NCBI RefSeq assembly: GCF_003047105.1
Contig: NZ_CP028472.1
Coordinates: forward strand, 310,001-374,000
Reading direction: 5' to 3'
From: Celeribacter baekdonensis
Lineage (GTDB): Bacteria; Pseudomonadota; Alphaproteobacteria; Rhodobacterales; Rhodobacteraceae
DNA: 64,000 nt
This document shows positions 25,392-33,887 of this stretch, piece by piece; within the stretch, counting starts at the first letter, position 1, and every line of letters begins with the position of its first letter. Under the pieces are notes generated by a model. It saw only the letters and a program-made list of their open reading frames with translations, was not told the origin of the DNA and searched no databases. A program made the translations under genes and the position numbers.

Positions 25392-27449
25392 TCAGAATTG
25401 CATCTGCACGGCAACATAGACGTTGCGACCCGGTTCATTGACCTTTTCGACCGTTGTGTCAAAGGTGTTTGAACGGCTGAGGTGTGTCGCATAGGATTTA
25501 TCGAACAGATTGTCGATCCCGGCCAAAAGCGACACGTCCTCGTTGAGCGCATAGGTCCCAAAGACATCAAGCGTCGCATAGCCCGCCGTTTCACCCGCAT
25601 CGAGGACGGTATAAATCCGGTCCTGCTTGCTCGCCCAATTGATGCGTGCGCCGATCTGCCAGATGTCGGCGTCATAGGTCGCACTGATCGTGCCTTGCAG
25701 GGGCGGGATTTGCCCAAGCGCCCCACCATCGGAGCGATTGCCACCATAGGTGTAGCTCATATCTCCGGCCAAAAGCACCTGACCCAAGTTCCATTGCCCC
25801 GAAAGCTCGACCCCGGCCAATTCGGCATTGATATTGCGATAGGTGGTCACGCCTTTCATCGCGCCCGGCCAACTGATGTGATCCTGAAGGATGTAATCAG
25901 ACACCCGGTCATAAAAGGCGGTGGCGGTGAAACCGTAGGTTTCGGTCTGCCTTTCGAGGCCGATGTCGAACTGGGTGTGTTTCTCAGGATTGATGTCGGG
26001 ATTGCCGACATACGAGGGCACGCCCATCATCCCGCGGGCAAAAGCACGTTCGTTGGTATCGGCGGTGCGCACCGAACGCGACAGCCCGGCAAAAAGTTTG
26101 GTCTCCGGGGACAGCTCGTGTTCAAACCGGATCAGACCGCCGATATTGTCTTCGGTTCGGGCCTCTGCAAAATCCGTGCCATAAACCATCGTGTAGTAGT
26201 CATTGGCCGTGGTGCCGCCCACAACAACATCCGCCTCACCCGCACTGGCGCGGACATGGTCATAGCGCAGGCCGAGTTTGAGCGTTGAGGTCTCTGAGAG
26301 CGCCGTTTCGGTTTCGCCGTAAATTCCAAGCTGGGCGATGGTGACATCGGGCCAGCTCAGCGAAGACGGTTTGTCGAGGTTGATCGGCATGCCCACCATG
26401 CTGGAATAGCCAAGCGCACGGCGATTGTTCGACTGGAAATCGACGCCGAGTTTGGCCTTGGTCTGACCAAATTCAAACTGGCCCTCGATCTTGCCGCCAT
26501 AGGTGTCGGAGGTGGTCGGCGCGAGCATCTTCATCGCCGTAGGGGTGCGCAGCGTAAAATTGTCCATCGTGTGATCGACATTGGAGCTGAACAGCACGCC
26601 TTCGATCCGCGTCAGAGCGCCCATGTCAATGTCGAGGCCGCCACGCAAACGATAGGTCATCGTCTCCGACAACGGACTGTCCATTTGCGCGCCCGCAAAT
26701 TTAACATCCTCGGCGCGGTCCTTTTCGATATCGAGCGCAAGATCGACCCCATCCTTGTCATAGCCAAAGGTCAGGCCCGCGCTTTTCTGGGTGAAACCGC
26801 TGCGCACGTCGCGGCCATCCCCGTCCTCGTAATCGTCGGATTGTTTCCGCTCGCCGGAAAACTCGGCGTAAAACCCGCGGCCCAGATCAACGGCCACCGT
26901 TCCGGCAATCGACGCGCCATGGCCGTTTGAATTGGCACCGACAGCCAAAGAACCGCTAAAAATACGACCCGTTTCAAACTCAGGCGCGGCGCGTTCTAGG
27001 CGCACCGTGCCGCCAGAGCCGCCCGGACCGTTTGTGACGCTGGCATAGCCGCGTTCGACAATCACGTTATCCGCCCGATAAAAGGCCGCGATCGAGGTTG
27101 GCGGGTCCATCCGGTTCGGACAGCCACCATAGGTAAAGCTGCCTGCGTCGATGATGTTGAGCTGGTTCTTTTGCATGCCGCGAATGATGATGTCGAGACC
27201 ATGCCCGCCCATCCGGCTGGCTGAGACGCCGGGGATGGTGGACAAAAGCGCGCCGCCATCAAGGCCCGCAGGCACGGGCAAGAGAGCAGGGTCAAAGGCC
27301 GTGCTTTGCCCGTCTTGGACGATGGCTTGCGCGTCTTTGACGGTGATCGGGTCAAGGGTGAGATCGGCATTTTGGGCAAAGGCCGCTGTGGAGATGGTGC
27401 TCATCAAAAGAGCGGTCGCGCCGAGGCGCACCGTGATTTTGGCGGTCAT
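25392..27449 (-). CDS. TonB-dependent copper receptor, OprC/NosA type
   Basis: A 685-residue outer-membrane receptor with signal peptide 1-25 (ending AFA). The plug has SRMGGHGLDIIIRGMQKNQL and the diagnostic GGCPNRMDPPTSIAAFY segment near residue 107, which is the signature of OprC/NosA copper receptors. GPGGSGGTVRLERAAPEF follows and the barrel ends VYVAVQMQF. AGAGGG sits upstream of the ATG at 27449. The dedicated ExbB-ExbD-ExbD-TonB downstream and the DUF2946-like gene upstream support copper uptake or handling. Metal specificity is family knowledge, not shown here. Confidence 0.85.
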   Translation of the reverse strand: MTAKITVRLGATALLMSTISTAAFAQNADLTLDPITVKDAQAIVQDGQSTAFDPALLPVPAGLDGGALLSTIPGVSASRMGGHGLDIIIRGMQKNQLNIIDAGSFTYGGCPNRMDPPTSIAAFYRADNVIVERGYASVTNGPGGSGGTVRLERAAPEFETGRIFSGSLAVGANSNGHGASIAGTVAVDLGRGFYAEFSGERKQSDDYEDGDGRDVRSGFTQKSAGLTFGYDKDGVDLALDIEKDRAEDVKFAGAQMDSPLSETMTYRLRGGLDIDMGALTRIEGVLFSSNVDHTMDNFTLRTPTAMKMLAPTTSDTYGGKIEGQFEFGQTKAKLGVDFQSNNRRALGYSSMVGMPINLDKPSSLSWPDVTIAQLGIYGETETALSETSTLKLGLRYDHVRASAGEADVVVGGTTANDYYTMVYGTDFAEARTEDNIGGLIRFEHELSPETKLFAGLSRSVRTADTNERAFARGMMGVPSYVGNPDINPEKHTQFDIGLERQTETYGFTATAFYDRVSDYILQDHISWPGAMKGVTTYRNINAELAGVELSGQWNLGQVLLAGDMSYTYGGNRSDGGALGQIPPLQGTISATYDADIWQIGARINWASKQDRIYTVLDAGETAGYATLDVFGTYALNEDVSLLAGIDNLFDKSYATHLSRSNTFDTTVEKVNEPGRNVYVAVQMQF

Positions 27450-27565
27450 ATTTGTATATCCCTCTGCGAGATTTGGTGGGAAATGGAGGTGTTTTGTCTT
27501 GGTCCGTGAGGTCCGAAAAGATCGGTCACGTGGGCCGGAAAGGTCCTTGTGGGCCGTTTCGGAGA

Positions 27566-27979
27566 TCAGACAAACAGAGGGGGCGCGCGGGTGCTGCGGC
27601 TAAAGTCGCGGCGTGTTGCGGTGACGAATGAAGCGACTGAAAAGGGAAGGTCGGTGCTACGCGCTTGGCTTGTGCGGCAAGGCGCTGTGATGTCAGCCAC
27701 GAAAAAGGCCGCGCCAACAACGCAATACGGACACTCCGCGCTTTGCGTGCCATCGCGCGTCGGAACGTCCCGAACCGTTCCGGTGTTGGTGTCAAAGATC
27801 AGCGTTTTTGCAGTGCCGGGTGTGCCGCACAATTGCAGCAAGACCTCGGAGTCCGCCAGGATCACATCCGCACGGGCGTCCGGTTGAAAGGCGATGCTGA
27901 TCTGAACGGTCAGCAGAATAGAGAGACAGACGGCCCAAAAACCGCGCAAAGCTCTCATATTCCAAAAACGGTTCTCCAT
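27566..27979 (-). CDS. DUF2946-like small exported protein
   Basis: About 137 residues. A hydrophobic segment (about residues 10-28, RGFWAVCLSILLTVQISIAF) is followed by LQLCGTPGTAKTLIFDTNTG and AECPYCVVGAAFF, the CPxC-type pattern of DUF2946 proteins, which often sit beside copper receptor genes. The start is uncertain: ATGs at 28039, 28009, 27979 and 27958 are all in frame and none has a strong ribosome-binding site. It lies 116 bases upstream of the OprC-type gene on the same strand. The Cys pair could bind copper (inference). Confidence 0.65.
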   Translation of the reverse strand: MENRFWNMRALRGFWAVCLSILLTVQISIAFQPDARADVILADSEVLLQLCGTPGTAKTLIFDTNTGTVRDVPTRDGTQSAECPYCVVGAAFFVADITAPCRTSQARSTDLPFSVASFVTATRRDFSRSTRAPPLFV

Positions 27980-28937
27980 GAAAACGCGTATGTGATGAAG
28001 GTGAAACATTTGCAACGACAATGTGGACTGCGTCAGCATCTACACATGCAGATGTGTTGCTGAGACCACGCCACACACCACAGGATAGCATTGGCAATTT
28101 GGGCGCAATCTGCATATTTTAAAATACATAATCTTCATTATCAGATCAATTAACATCACCGGGTGCTCGCACTGTCGGCCAGAACAGGCCTATCGCCTCG
28201 ACCGCAAGGTGGGTTTCCATGCGGATGGCGCAACACGAATGCGCGGCAGGTCGACGCGCGTGAATGATATCCACACACGCGCGCACAGTCAGAGTGTGCC
28301 TTAGGGTCTCATCCGCGTGATTCGCGCTTCATATGCGCATATGATGAACAATACATAAATACGAAAAGGGAGTGCTGCGCACCCCAGAGCCTGCTTATTT
28401 TAGAGCCATAAAAAGAACGTGGTTTTCAAAGAAATGTAGGGCGCAGACACCCCCTGTCGCAAAAGTACCGGCCATTTGACTTACCCCTTCTCCCCGCGTT
28501 TTTACTATTTTCAAATGATACCGAGATCACCCGAAGATAACGGGGATGAAGCGTAAGAGCAGGTTACCTGCCATCACAAACAGGGAGACATGGGGTGCAG
28601 CGGACAACCCTTGCCGGAGCCTGCGCGATGCGCAGATCCTATACGTTCAGACAGATGGCAACCCTGCATGCGGCGGGGGAAGCAGAGCGTTTTGCAATCC
28701 CTGCAACGCGAAATCTTGGCGCGAGCCGCGCTCAACGCTCCTATAGTCATACATACTCGCCATCGGTCTCCTTCGAGATGAGACAAATCGCCTCTCTCGT
28801 GTCCGGCTTATGCCTCGACGTTTTCCAGAGAATGGGCGGCGCAAACGCTCTTTTGAATTCTTATTCGGATCGCACAGCACACGTGCTCCGTCGATCCCCC
28901 TTCTCCCAGCCATATACTGTAGCCGAGGTCCATGATT
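27980..28937. other. Long intergenic region between the copper locus and gbcA
   Basis: Nearly 960 bases separate the divergent DUF2946-like gene and gbcA. No credible gene was found: open frames at 28546-28746 and 28595-28945 lack family-like sequence and composition. The region holds a 12-base AT palindrome (TATTTTAAAATA, 28115-28126), a perfect 16-base palindrome at 28329-28344, and a TTGACT at 28477-28482 that could be a -35 element. It probably contains both divergent promoters and operators. Confidence 0.6.
28329..28344. promoter_or_regulatory. Perfect 16-base palindrome upstream of gbcA
   Basis: TCATATGCGCATATGA is a perfect inverted repeat, about 590 bases upstream of the gbcA start. 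Its ATGCGCAT core recurs in a second intergenic palindrome at 33530-33539. It is a candidate operator, but the protein that binds it is unknown. Confidence 0.4.
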
Positions 28938-30212
28938 ATGCGTGATCCCCTGAATATCCCCGCTCTGGTCGAACGCCGTACGGCTTACCAAAGCCTTGAA
29001 GCGCCGTTTTACAACTCCCCTGACATTCTGGACCTCGATATTGAGGTGATCTTTGGCAACCACTGGATCTTTGTGGGCACCGAACCGGAACTGCCTGAGC
29101 CGGGCGATTGCATCACGGTCGAGATTGGCAAAGTCTCCGTGTTGCTGCTGCGTGGTGATGATGAAGACATCCGCGGGTTCCACAACGTCTGTCGCCACCG
29201 GGGTGCCAAGCTTGTGGATGAGAAATCCACCACCATCGGCAACATCGTCTGCCGCTACCATGGCTGGACCTATAACGAGGATGGCGAACTGATCCTGGCG
29301 GAGCACATGGGCAAGGAGTTCGACAAATCCTGCCATGGTCTGAGAACAGTACATGTGCGCTCTATCGCGGGCCTGATCTTTATCTGTTTGGCCAAAGACG
29401 CCCCGGCGGATATGGACCGCATGGCGGAAACGATGGAAAAATACATCGCACCGCATGACATCAAAAACACCAAAGTGGCTTTCCAATCTGAGTTGATCGA
29501 AGAAGGCAACTGGAAGTTGACGATGGAAAACAACCGCGAGTGCTACCACTGCGAAGGCAACCACCCGCAGTTGACCGTACCGCTGTCCGAATTCGGCTTT
29601 GGCTTCTCCCCCGACGAGTTGGACGAACGCCGCTCCGCCGATGTTGAAAAATACGCGCAGGATGTTCGGGACAACCACGCCAAATGGGAAGCATGCGGCC
29701 TGCCCTCCTCTGAAGAAGAACACCTGTCCGATGTCACGGGGTTCCGCACCATGCGTTTGCCGTTGATGTGGGAAGGCGAAAGCCACACTGTCGACACGAA
29801 AATTGCCTCCAAGAAACTTCTTGGTAACTTCGACAATGCCAAACTTGGTGGACTGAGTTTCTGGACCCATCCGAACTCTTGGCATCACTTCATGTCAGAT
29901 CACATCGTCACCTTCTCCGTGGTCCCCTTGTCCGCGGATCGCACCTTGGTGCGGACCACTTGGCTGGTGCATAAGGATGCGATCGAAGGTCAGGATTACA
30001 ACCTCGACAACCTCACACAGGTCTGGACCTACACCAACCAACAAGATGCCGATCTTGTGCGCCTTGCGCAACTGGGCAGCGCGCAAACGGGGTATCAACC
30101 GGGGCCGTATTCACGCTTCACCGAGCCGCATGTTGAATCTTTCGCCGCATGGTACATCGGCCGTTTGAAAGCGTATTTCGATCAGACCCAAACCACGGCA
30201 GCGGCAGAATGA
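28938..30212 (+). CDS. gbcA: Glycine betaine demethylase, Rieske oxygenase subunit
   Basis: A 424-residue Rieske non-heme iron oxygenase. The Rieske cluster ligands are C85/H87 (CRHRG) and C105/H108 (CRYHGW). The catalytic-domain segment ENNRECYHCEGNHPQL near residue 200 carries the mononuclear-iron histidines. GbcA demethylates glycine betaine to dimethylglycine and formaldehyde. ATG 28938 has GAGG nine bases upstream; the in-frame ATG at 28932 would be only three bases from it. It overlaps gbcB by ATGA, and BCCT and sox genes follow, which favours betaine over carnitine or stachydrine. Confidence 0.87.
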   Translation: MRDPLNIPALVERRTAYQSLEAPFYNSPDILDLDIEVIFGNHWIFVGTEPELPEPGDCITVEIGKVSVLLLRGDDEDIRGFHNVCRHRGAKLVDEKSTTIGNIVCRYHGWTYNEDGELILAEHMGKEFDKSCHGLRTVHVRSIAGLIFICLAKDAPADMDRMAETMEKYIAPHDIKNTKVAFQSELIEEGNWKLTMENNRECYHCEGNHPQLTVPLSEFGFGFSPDELDERRSADVEKYAQDVRDNHAKWEACGLPSSEEEHLSDVTGFRTMRLPLMWEGESHTVDTKIASKKLLGNFDNAKLGGLSFWTHPNSWHHFMSDHIVTFSVVPLSADRTLVRTTWLVHKDAIEGQDYNLDNLTQVWTYTNQQDADLVRLAQLGSAQTGYQPGPYSRFTEPHVESFAAWYIGRLKAYFDQTQTTAAAE

Positions 30213-31303
30213 GCGCGCCGGGCAACGAAAACCTGACCGAGGCAACGGGCGTACCGATGTGGGATCCGGAGGTGGACGATGTTCTCGTCTGCCGCCAGGT
30301 CCGGCAGGAGACCCACGATGTAAAGACCTTCGTCTTTTCGGCACGCGAACCGCGGGATTTCCGTTTTTATCCCGGACAGCACATGACCTTTGAATTGCCG
30401 GTCGACGGTATGATCATGCGCAGCTACACGATTTCCGCCTCTGCCGCGCGCCCCTACCGGATTGAGATCACGGTCAAACGCGTCCCTGGTGGACCGGGCT
30501 CAAACTGGCTGCATGACAACATGCTGCCGGGCAAGGAAATCAACGTCGCAGGTCCAAGTGGTGATTTCACCACCGACGCCAACGCAGAAGAGAAGCTCCT
30601 GTTCATTTCCGCAGGCAGCGGCATCACCCCGATGATGTCGATGACACGCACCGCTTGTGATTTGTCAGAGCCATATGATCTGCATTTCATTCATGCCGCA
30701 CGCAGCCCATCGGACATTATTTTCCACAAAGAACTTGAGCTTCTGGCCAGCCAGAACCCGACGCTGCGCCTCGCGTTCACCTGCGACACCACGTCGGCAC
30801 ATCACAGCTGGAGCGGGTACACCGGGCGGCTCAACATACAGATGCTTGCGATGATGTCCTCGGACTACAAAGAGCGGAAAATCTTCTGCTGTGGTCCTGC
30901 GCGATTCATGGAGGGCGTGCGCGCCATGCTCCAAGACGCCGGGTTCAATATGGACCAGTATTTCGAGGAAAGCTTTGATTTCGGGGCTGAAACGGCGGGA
31001 ACCATTGAGGATCCGACCTCTGCCCCCGAGATCAGCGGCGAAACCTATCGCGTCAGCTTCCCCAAGACCGGACATGTCGTCGTGGTCAGCCCCGGCATGA
31101 CCATCCTGTCGGCGGCGAAAGAGGCAGGGCTTTTGCCGATGTCCTCTTGCCAGCGCGGCATTTGCGGCACCTGTAAGTCAAAATTGCTCTCGGGAGACGT
31201 CGACATGCAACACGGTGGTGGCATTCGCAAACGCGAGATTGATCAGGGCAAAATTTTGATTTGCTGCTCGACGCCACTGTCCGATGTCGAGGTCGAACTC
31301 TAA
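30209..31303 (+). CDS. gbcB: Glycine betaine demethylase, ferredoxin reductase subunit
   Basis: A 364-residue flavin reductase that passes electrons from NAD(P)H to GbcA. An FAD-binding domain (about 25-130, with RSYTISASAARPYRIEITVK core RSYTIS), an NAD-binding domain (about 130-260, with ISAGSGITPMMSM) and a C-terminal plant-type [2Fe-2S] ferredoxin domain with SSCQRGICGTCKSKLLSG and a final CC near residue 350. The start overlaps gbcA. This domain order is that of GbcB. Confidence 0.88.
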   Translation: MSAPGNENLTEATGVPMWDPEVDDVLVCRQVRQETHDVKTFVFSAREPRDFRFYPGQHMTFELPVDGMIMRSYTISASAARPYRIEITVKRVPGGPGSNWLHDNMLPGKEINVAGPSGDFTTDANAEEKLLFISAGSGITPMMSMTRTACDLSEPYDLHFIHAARSPSDIIFHKELELLASQNPTLRLAFTCDTTSAHHSWSGYTGRLNIQMLAMMSSDYKERKIFCCGPARFMEGVRAMLQDAGFNMDQYFEESFDFGAETAGTIEDPTSAPEISGETYRVSFPKTGHVVVVSPGMTILSAAKEAGLLPMSSCQRGICGTCKSKLLSGDVDMQHGGGIRKREIDQGKILICCSTPLSDVEVEL

Positions 31304-31321
31304 CACGTCACTTTTTGTCAT

Positions 31322-31350
31322 GCGTGTCTGCGGTTCGCCAAATGACACGC
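31322..31350 (+). other. Inverted repeat between gbcB and the BCCT gene
   Basis: GCGTGTC and GACACGC form a 7-bp stem with a 15-base loop about 20 bases after the gbcB stop. No T-run follows, so it is more likely an mRNA-processing hairpin or operator than a terminator. Confidence 0.35.
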
Positions 31351-31432
31351 CTGCCCGCAAATTTTGAACAAAGGTCCATCAAGAGACCTAACGGCGGGGT
31401 GTACCCGCGTAACCGACAATGGAGGGATATCC

Positions 31433-33073
31433 ATGACTGCCCCAAATGATTCTGAACAAACGCCCTACGAGGCACCACCAGAGAGTGCCATCGACACCGA
31501 TTACGACATTGGTCAGGACAATATCGAAGGCTCTCTTGGGCCGTTCGGCTTTGACCTGCACAACCCGGTTTTCCCGATTTCGGCTCTGACTGTCATCGCA
31601 TTTGTTGTTTTCACGCTGCTGTTTCCCGAACTGGCTGGCAGCACGTTCAGTGCGATGTTTTCTTTCGTAACCAAAAGTTTCGACTGGTTCTTCATCGGCG
31701 CAGCGGATATTTTCGTGATCCTTTGCCTTGTGATTGTCATCAGCCCCTATGGCAAAATCCGTTTGGGTGGCCCAGATGCCAAACCCGATTTCACCTACAC
31801 AAGCTGGTTCGCGATGTTGTTCGCGGCCGGTATGGGCATCGGCTTGATGTTCTACGGTGTGTCGGAACCACTGAGCCACTTCTCCTCGTCTCTGGGCGGC
31901 GTCGTCGTTGGCGAAAACGGCATCCGCACCGACTGGGCCCCACTGGGTGCCGCAATGGGCAACGAAGCCGAAGCGATCCGTCTCGGCATGGCTGCGTCTA
32001 TTTTCCACTGGGCGCTGCACCCTTGGGCGATCTACGCCATCGTGGCCCTGAGCCTTGCTCTGTTCTCCTATAACAAGGGCTTGCCACTGACGATCCGCTC
32101 CGCCTTCTACCCGATCTTCGGGGAGCGCGTCTGGGGCTGGCCGGGTCACGTCATCGACATTCTGGCCGTGTTCGCGACCCTGTTTGGTCTCGCCACGTCT
32201 CTCGGGCTTGGAGCGGCTCAGGCAAACTCTGGCTTCAACAAACTCTTCGGCATGCCGATCAGCGACACGTCTCAGGTGATCTTGATCTGTGGCATCACTG
32301 CGATCGCGCTGTTCTCTGTGATCCGCGGCCTCGAAGCCGGGGTCAAACTGCTCTCCGAGATCAACATGGGCGTCGCCTTCGTGCTCTGGGCGTTCGTCCT
32401 CATCGCCGGGCCGACCCTGCTATTGGCCACTGACATGCTCGACTTCCTTGGCGCGTACCTCAAGTACCTGCCAGCGCTGTCGAACCCAATCGGTCGTGAA
32501 GACGTCAACTTTGCTCAGGGCTGGACCTCCTTCTACTGGGCGTGGTGGATTTCCTGGTCACCGTTCGTGGGCATGTTCATCGCCCGCGTCTCCCGTGGTC
32601 GCACCGTGCGCGAATTCATCATCTCCGTACTTCTCGTGCCCTCTCTCGTTTGTGTGGCCTGGATGTCCGTCTTTGGTGGTTCCGCAATCAGTCAGGTTGT
32701 CCGTGACGGCTACACCGCCGTGGCCGAAGCCGCTCTGCCATTGCAGCTTTTCACCATGCTCGACGCCATGCCTTGGACCTCTATCACCTCCTTCATCGGG
32801 ATCATTCTGGTCATCGTCTTCTTCGTGACCTCCTCCGACTCCGGGTCTCTGGTGATCGACACCATCGCCGCCGGTGGTAAGGTGGATGCCCCCGTACCCC
32901 AGCGTGTGTTCTGGTGCCTTTTCGAAGGGGTCATTGCCATCGTTCTGCTGCTCTCAGCCGGTGGTCTTGGGACTTTGCAGTCCATGGTGATCTCGACGGG
33001 TCTGCCCTTTACCGTGGTGCTTTTGGTCATGTGTGTCGCCATCTGGCGTGGCCTGGCCTCAGAACCGCGCTGA
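31433..33073 (+). CDS. BCCT-family betaine/choline/carnitine transporter (copy 1)
   Basis: A 546-residue carrier with 12 predicted membrane helices. The BCCT signature GWTSFYWAWW is present near residue 363, followed by FVGMFIARVSRGRTVREF. A soluble N-terminal extension with DTDYDIGQDNIEG precedes the first helix. The ATG at 31433 is preceded by GGAGGG at 31421-31426. BCCT carriers import betaine with Na+ or H+. Its place directly after gbcAB makes glycine betaine the likely substrate. A close paralogue lies at 57894-56236. A clear terminator follows. Confidence 0.88.
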   Translation: MTAPNDSEQTPYEAPPESAIDTDYDIGQDNIEGSLGPFGFDLHNPVFPISALTVIAFVVFTLLFPELAGSTFSAMFSFVTKSFDWFFIGAADIFVILCLVIVISPYGKIRLGGPDAKPDFTYTSWFAMLFAAGMGIGLMFYGVSEPLSHFSSSLGGVVVGENGIRTDWAPLGAAMGNEAEAIRLGMAASIFHWALHPWAIYAIVALSLALFSYNKGLPLTIRSAFYPIFGERVWGWPGHVIDILAVFATLFGLATSLGLGAAQANSGFNKLFGMPISDTSQVILICGITAIALFSVIRGLEAGVKLLSEINMGVAFVLWAFVLIAGPTLLLATDMLDFLGAYLKYLPALSNPIGREDVNFAQGWTSFYWAWWISWSPFVGMFIARVSRGRTVREFIISVLLVPSLVCVAWMSVFGGSAISQVVRDGYTAVAEAALPLQLFTMLDAMPWTSITSFIGIILVIVFFVTSSDSGSLVIDTIAAGGKVDAPVPQRVFWCLFEGVIAIVLLLSAGGLGTLQSMVISTGLPFTVVLLVMCVAIWRGLASEPR

Positions 33074-33102
33074 TCTAACGGGCGTTTCCCCAGCCCCTCT
33101 CT

Positions 33103-33133
33103 CGCCGCCGGATGTATATGCCGGCGGCGTTTT
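33103..33133 (+). terminator. Rho-independent terminator after BCCT copy 1
   Basis: A perfect 9-bp stem (CGCCGCCGG with CCGGCGGCG) around a 9-base loop is followed by TTTT. It ends the gbcAB-BCCT transcript before folB. Confidence 0.85.
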
Positions 33134-33163
33134 CATTTCCCCTGCTCTTTCGCCGAGGCCCCC

Positions 33164-33526
33164 ATGTCTGACCGGATTTTTATCAGCAATCTATGCCTCT
33201 ACGGCTTTCACGGCGTGATGCCCGAGGAACAACGCATCGGGCAAAGGTTTTACATTGATCTGGCCTGTGAGCTCGATCTTGCCCCTGCGGGTGAGGCCGA
33301 TGATTACAGCCTCACAGCCTGTTACGATGCCCTGTGCCGACTGGCGCAAACCACCTCCGACAGCGGCCCGTTCAACCTGATCGAAACGTTGGGCGAACGC
33401 ATTGCGCAGGCGGTTTTGAGCCAATTCACCACGGTGTGCTCTGTGCGCGTTACTGTGCGCAAACCCTCGGCCCCGATCCAAGCCAGCCTGGACCATGTCG
33501 GCATTGAAATCTTACGCCAGCGTTAA
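33164..33526 (+). CDS. folB: Dihydroneopterin aldolase
   Basis: A 120-residue FolB. LCLYGFHGVMPEEQRIGQ near residue 10 includes the conserved Tyr-Gly-x-His-Gly and Glu of the active site, and ERIAQAVLSQF and VRKPSAPI follow. The enzyme acts in tetrahydrofolate synthesis. FolB in this setting is notable because the sox, gly and fol genes downstream all use tetrahydrofolate. It has its own spacing from the terminator, so it may be separately transcribed. Length is normal. Confidence 0.87.
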   Translation: MSDRIFISNLCLYGFHGVMPEEQRIGQRFYIDLACELDLAPAGEADDYSLTACYDALCRLAQTTSDSGPFNLIETLGERIAQAVLSQFTTVCSVRVTVRKPSAPIQASLDHVGIEILRQR

Positions 33527-33887
33527 GATCATGCGCATGCCGATCACAGAACAAATGCGGCACCTGCAAACAGGATCGGGCACCTCCGCTGCGTCGCAGA
33601 ATTACGGCCCGCTACAGATCTTTCTCGCTGAATGTGTCCTGCCTCGGGCGCGGGCCGCGAGTCGCTCTCATTTGTGGTCAAAAACCAAGAAAACCAAGGG
33701 AGATTATGCCAAAATTCTATGCAATATCTGGATTAGAACAGAGCCGGCCCCTTAGGATTTTCGACGAAGACGACAAAAACGTGACGATGACGCATACCTT
33801 CATTATGTGTGGCGCAAATATCCGATTATTCGCCCGTTGAAGACGCAATCATCGTCCAATCCCTTCTCTCAGAGAGAAAGTTGCACG
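33527..33887. other. Intergenic region between folB and soxB
   Basis: About 360 bases with no credible gene. It contains the palindrome CATGCGCATG (33530-33539) just after folB and an AT-richer half (33680-33850) that may hold the sox promoter. A glycine riboswitch was looked for and not recognised. Confidence 0.5.
33530..33539. promoter_or_regulatory. ATGCGCAT palindrome downstream of folB
   Basis: CATGCGCATG is a 10-base perfect palindrome sharing the 8-base core ATGCGCAT with the longer palindrome upstream of gbcA (28329-28344). It may be an operator for the sox operon; this is inference from the shared core. Confidence 0.3.

Noticed and set aside
28546..28945. Small plus-strand frames upstream of gbcA (28546-28746 and 28595-28945)
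   Set aside because: No family-like sequence, Arg/Ser/Cys-rich composition, and one runs into gbcA out of frame. Treated as regulatory DNA.
33540..33887. Possible glycine riboswitch before soxB
   Set aside because: Expected for glycine-linked genes, but the conserved core segments of the aptamer were not found by eye. A covariance-model search would settle it.
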